This document shows positions 6,913-8,220 of a stretch of 8,220 nt of DNA, in pieces (position 1 is the first letter of the stretch; each line of letters starts with the position of its first letter). Origin of the DNA: UBA9715 sp003452695 (GTDB lineage Bacteria; Actinomycetota; Coriobacteriia; Coriobacteriales; Eggerthellaceae); contig CAMOTA010000122.1 of the NCBI GenBank assembly GCA_946625225.1, positions 1-8,220 on the forward strand. Reading direction: 5' to 3'. The notes under the pieces were generated by a model. The model did no database searches, was not told where the DNA came from, and worked only from the letters and a program-made list of their open reading frames with translations. Position numbers and translations under genes: made by a program.

Positions 6913-7023
6913 ATGGCGCGCTATGTAACGAAGCATTGGAAGGCGGGCTTCGAGCGATCTCTTGCCTCTGTTGCGGGCGACACGGCCATCGCGAAGCCTG
7001 CGTGGCCGGTTCCGTTTCCATAG
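6913..7023 (+). CDS. Possible small ORF of 36 residues, function unknown
   Basis: ATG at 6913 is preceded by AGGGA (6902-6906) at six bases and by the AT-rich promoter-like dyad. The peptide begins MARYVTKHWKAGFERS and ends KPAWPVPFP. It is basic, has no membrane helix and matches no family I know. The case for it rests on the ordered promoter-like sequence, ribosome site and start codon. Against it are its short length and the many chance ORFs in GC-rich DNA. A small RNA, or nothing, is as likely. Confidence 0.3.
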   Translation: MARYVTKHWKAGFERSLASVAGDTAIAKPAWPVPFP

Positions 7024-7198
7024 GATGCGTGATTGAGCTCAAGCCCTGTTGCAGGCACATGGCGAATGGCTTCGTTTACGGACGCGCTGCTTGGTGCGAA
7101 CGAGCGGTTTGCGTGTGTGTCGCGTCCGCTGCGCTATGCCTACGAAAGCGCAGGCAGATGCTGTCCCGTTTCCGGGATGCGTCGGAGAGTGAGGTCGT
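7024..7198. other. Intergenic stretch without a recognisable gene
   Basis: Together with 6820-7023 this makes nearly 380 bases without a confident gene. Overlapping open frames here give Cys- and Arg-rich peptides of no recognisable family, which look like chance. A small palindrome, TCCCG-TTTC-CGGGA at about 7163-7176, has no T run on either side; it could mark the 3' end of the leftward regulator gene. Confidence 0.4.
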
Positions 7199-7537
7199 CT
7201 AGTCTTTCGGGGCCAAGTCGCCCGTGTCGGCTTCGGGCAGCATGCCGTGGATGTAGTTGACCGATGGAAGCGCCGTTTGCATCGGCGTGGCGGGAATCGC
7301 AGAGCCGTGTCGGGTGGCGCGCTCGCATTCGCAAATGACCTCGGACAAGGTGACGCCGAGCCCCTGGGTGATGCGCAGCAGTATGTCGAGCGATGGGTTG
7401 GCCTCGCCGTTTTCTATCTTGCGGATGGTCAGGCGGCTGATGTCGAGCATCATGCCCAAGCGCCGCTTCGATAGCTTCTGCGCCCGCCGCTTCTCTTCGA
7501 GGACCCTTCCCAGGGCTTGTTTGTAGGCATCGTTCAT
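7199..7537 (-). CDS. XRE-family helix-turn-helix regulator
   Basis: A 112-residue protein on the minus strand. Residues about 7-70 form a Cro/CI-type (HTH_3) DNA-binding domain: LGRVLEEKRRAQKLSKRRLG, then the recognition-helix region SRLTIRKIENGEANPSLDIL, closing with ITQGLGVTLSEVI. The RKIENG..NPS..IL pattern is diagnostic of this family. The remaining 40 residues have no known domain and may serve for oligomerisation or ligand response. The start at 7537 is chosen because the domain begins just after it. Extending the frame to 7585 would need a TTG start and add an unrelated leader. The ribosome site is weak (GGGA close to the ATG). It is divergent from the lipoprotein gene at 7700, and the region between is full of paired half-sites. 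It therefore probably represses itself, the lipoprotein gene, or both. Confidence 0.88.
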   Translation of the reverse strand: MNDAYKQALGRVLEEKRRAQKLSKRRLGMMLDISRLTIRKIENGEANPSLDILLRITQGLGVTLSEVICECERATRHGSAIPATPMQTALPSVNYIHGMLPEADTGDLAPKD

Positions 7538-7584
7538 GCGTCCCAGTATGGGGCGGCTGGTGGGAAAGATTGGCAAATATAACA

Positions 7585-7659
7585 ACCAATATGGCTATTT
7601 TATGTACCAATTCTATGGTATATTCGGGCGAGTTGGTAATTAGAGTAACCAATTTTGGT
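7585..7659. promoter_or_regulatory. Cluster of ACCAA/TTGGT half-sites between divergent genes
   Basis: This AT-rich segment contains ACCAAT at 7585-7590, TACCA and TGGTA at 7605-7609 and 7616-7620 (inverted, 6-base spacer), TTGGT at 7633-7637, and ACCAA and TTGGT at 7648-7652 and 7655-7659 (inverted, 2-base spacer). TTGGT 7633-7637 with ACCAA 7648-7652 makes a further inverted pair. The first two ACCAA sites are 21 bases apart, about two helical turns. They are candidate operators for the adjacent XRE regulator. Hexamers like TATATT (7619-7624) and TTGGCA (7570-7575) occur, but no well-spaced promoter can be fixed. Confidence 0.5.
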
Positions 7660-7685
7660 GCTAGAAGTTTAAAGCTTGAAGGTGC

Positions 7686-7691
7686 AAGGAG
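7686..7691 (+). promoter_or_regulatory. Ribosome binding site of the lipoprotein gene
   Basis: AAGGAG lies eight bases before the GTG at 7700. It is the only good site near this gene and favours GTG 7700 over TTG 7676 or GTG 7787, although GTG 7787 would give a more ordinary signal peptide. Confidence 0.55.
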
Positions 7692-7699
7692 TTAAGGCC

Positions 7700-8191
7700 G
7701 TGACTTACGAGGATGCAAGCCATGCGTGCCGAGCTGATCGTTTCCCGTGCTCTGAGTACAGAACAAATGACAATTGTTCTAGCCATGTGCCCTCTGGCCT
7801 ATATAAGCTATCCAATGTGATTGTCGCTGTTGCCTTGGCTGCCTTATTGCTAGACGGTTGCGTTTCGCAAAACAGTGTTGATACCGCAACGATGGACAGT
7901 CCTTTCAGGGGTTACGTTTCCGATATCGGCTACTCATCGGTCTCCGATTGGGCTAAAGCTCTTGATGCTGAACACAGGGCCATGCTTGACCTGGCATACA
8001 ATGACGCCTGTGCGAAAGGGTACAGCGGATCATTTAATGAATGGGCCGAAAACTCTATCAAGGCACATCGTGATTCCGATGGCGATCTCGTTGTAGTTCT
8101 AGCCGATGGCGGGCAATTCACCATTACTGTTTCTTCGGGTAATTCAGCACGTTCATCAACTAACGATTTCTCTATGTTAAACCACTGTTGA
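7700..8191 (+). CDS. Predicted lipoprotein with a GY.GS..EW motif
   Basis: A 163-residue protein from GTG 7700. A hydrophobic stretch, LSNVIVAVALAALLLDGC, ends in a lipobox-like LLDGC with the candidate lipidated Cys near residue 54. The Asp at -2 is unusual, and about 30 residues precede the normal short n-region. Starting at GTG 7787 instead would give a 134-residue protein with a textbook lipoprotein signal, but without a ribosome site. The mature part contains LAYNDACAKGYSGSFNEWAENS, which resembles the Y..A...GY.G(S/T)..EWL motif recurring in bacterial surface and collagen-like proteins. The rest is Ser/Asp-rich with a strand-forming DLVVVLADGGQFTITVS. No enzyme domain is seen. Base composition is visibly less GC-rich than the genes to the left. 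It is divergent from the XRE regulator and may be controlled by it. Confidence 0.7.
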   Translation: MTYEDASHACRADRFPCSEYRTNDNCSSHVPSGLYKLSNVIVAVALAALLLDGCVSQNSVDTATMDSPFRGYVSDIGYSSVSDWAKALDAEHRAMLDLAYNDACAKGYSGSFNEWAENSIKAHRDSDGDLVVVLADGGQFTITVSSGNSARSSTNDFSMLNHC

Positions 8192-8220
8192 CATGGCGTT
8201 GACTTCCCAGTATCCCATGA

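Noticed and set aside
6936..7202. An 88-residue Cys-rich + strand ORF
   Set aside because: No ribosome site, no family resemblance, irregular Cys spacing, and it runs into the 3' end of the opposing regulator gene; probably chance.
7140..7652. A 170-codon minus-strand frame overlapping the XRE regulator
   Set aside because: It is the other frame of the regulator gene, without the helix-turn-helix pattern, and its start would lie inside the operator-like cluster.

Overview
The window is GC-rich (coding third positions mostly G or C). Its signalling proteins look like those of a Coriobacteriia/Eggerthellaceae-type actinobacterium. That assignment rests on composition and general protein style only, not on a marker gene.

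Layout. (1) 139-2487 (+) encodes a large membrane receptor: an N-terminal multi-helix domain resembling ECF-transporter S components, a Cache-like extracytoplasmic sensor between two membrane helices, a HAMP-like linker and an intact HD-GYP phosphodiesterase. (2) Ten bases downstream, 2498-3877 (+) encodes a two-helix membrane protein. It has a helical extracytoplasmic sensor and a GGDEF domain whose signature is degenerate (GSDKF) while the RxxD inhibitory site is kept. (3) 3968-4498 (+) is a GNAT acetyltransferase with a strong Shine-Dalgarno. (4) A palindrome with an adjoining imperfect second copy (4504-4554) separates it from (5) 4657-6819 (+), a second receptor paralogous to the first over its whole length except the tail. 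(6) 6820-7198 has no confident gene; it holds an AT-rich dyad and a possible 36-residue ORF. (7) 7199-7537 (-) is an XRE-type regulator. (8) Divergent from it, 7700-8191 (+) is a less GC-rich gene for a predicted lipoprotein. The intergenic region between them carries a cluster of ACCAA/TTGGT half-sites.

How the genes may work together. The first three genes plus the second HD-GYP paralogue look like a local cyclic-dinucleotide signalling island. Two sensors with the same architecture would each control a c-di-GMP (or related dinucleotide) phosphodiesterase. The GGDEF-like protein between them is more plausibly a c-di-GMP-binding receptor than a synthase. The acetyltransferase may be a passenger or an output. 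The regulator/lipoprotein pair at the right end looks like a separate module, possibly acquired.

The most notable observations are the duplicated ECF-S-like/Cache/HD-GYP receptor design, the GSDKF protein with a conserved I-site, the six-unit 9-bp repeat in the tail of the first receptor, the REP-like palindrome, and the operator-like cluster before the lipoprotein gene.
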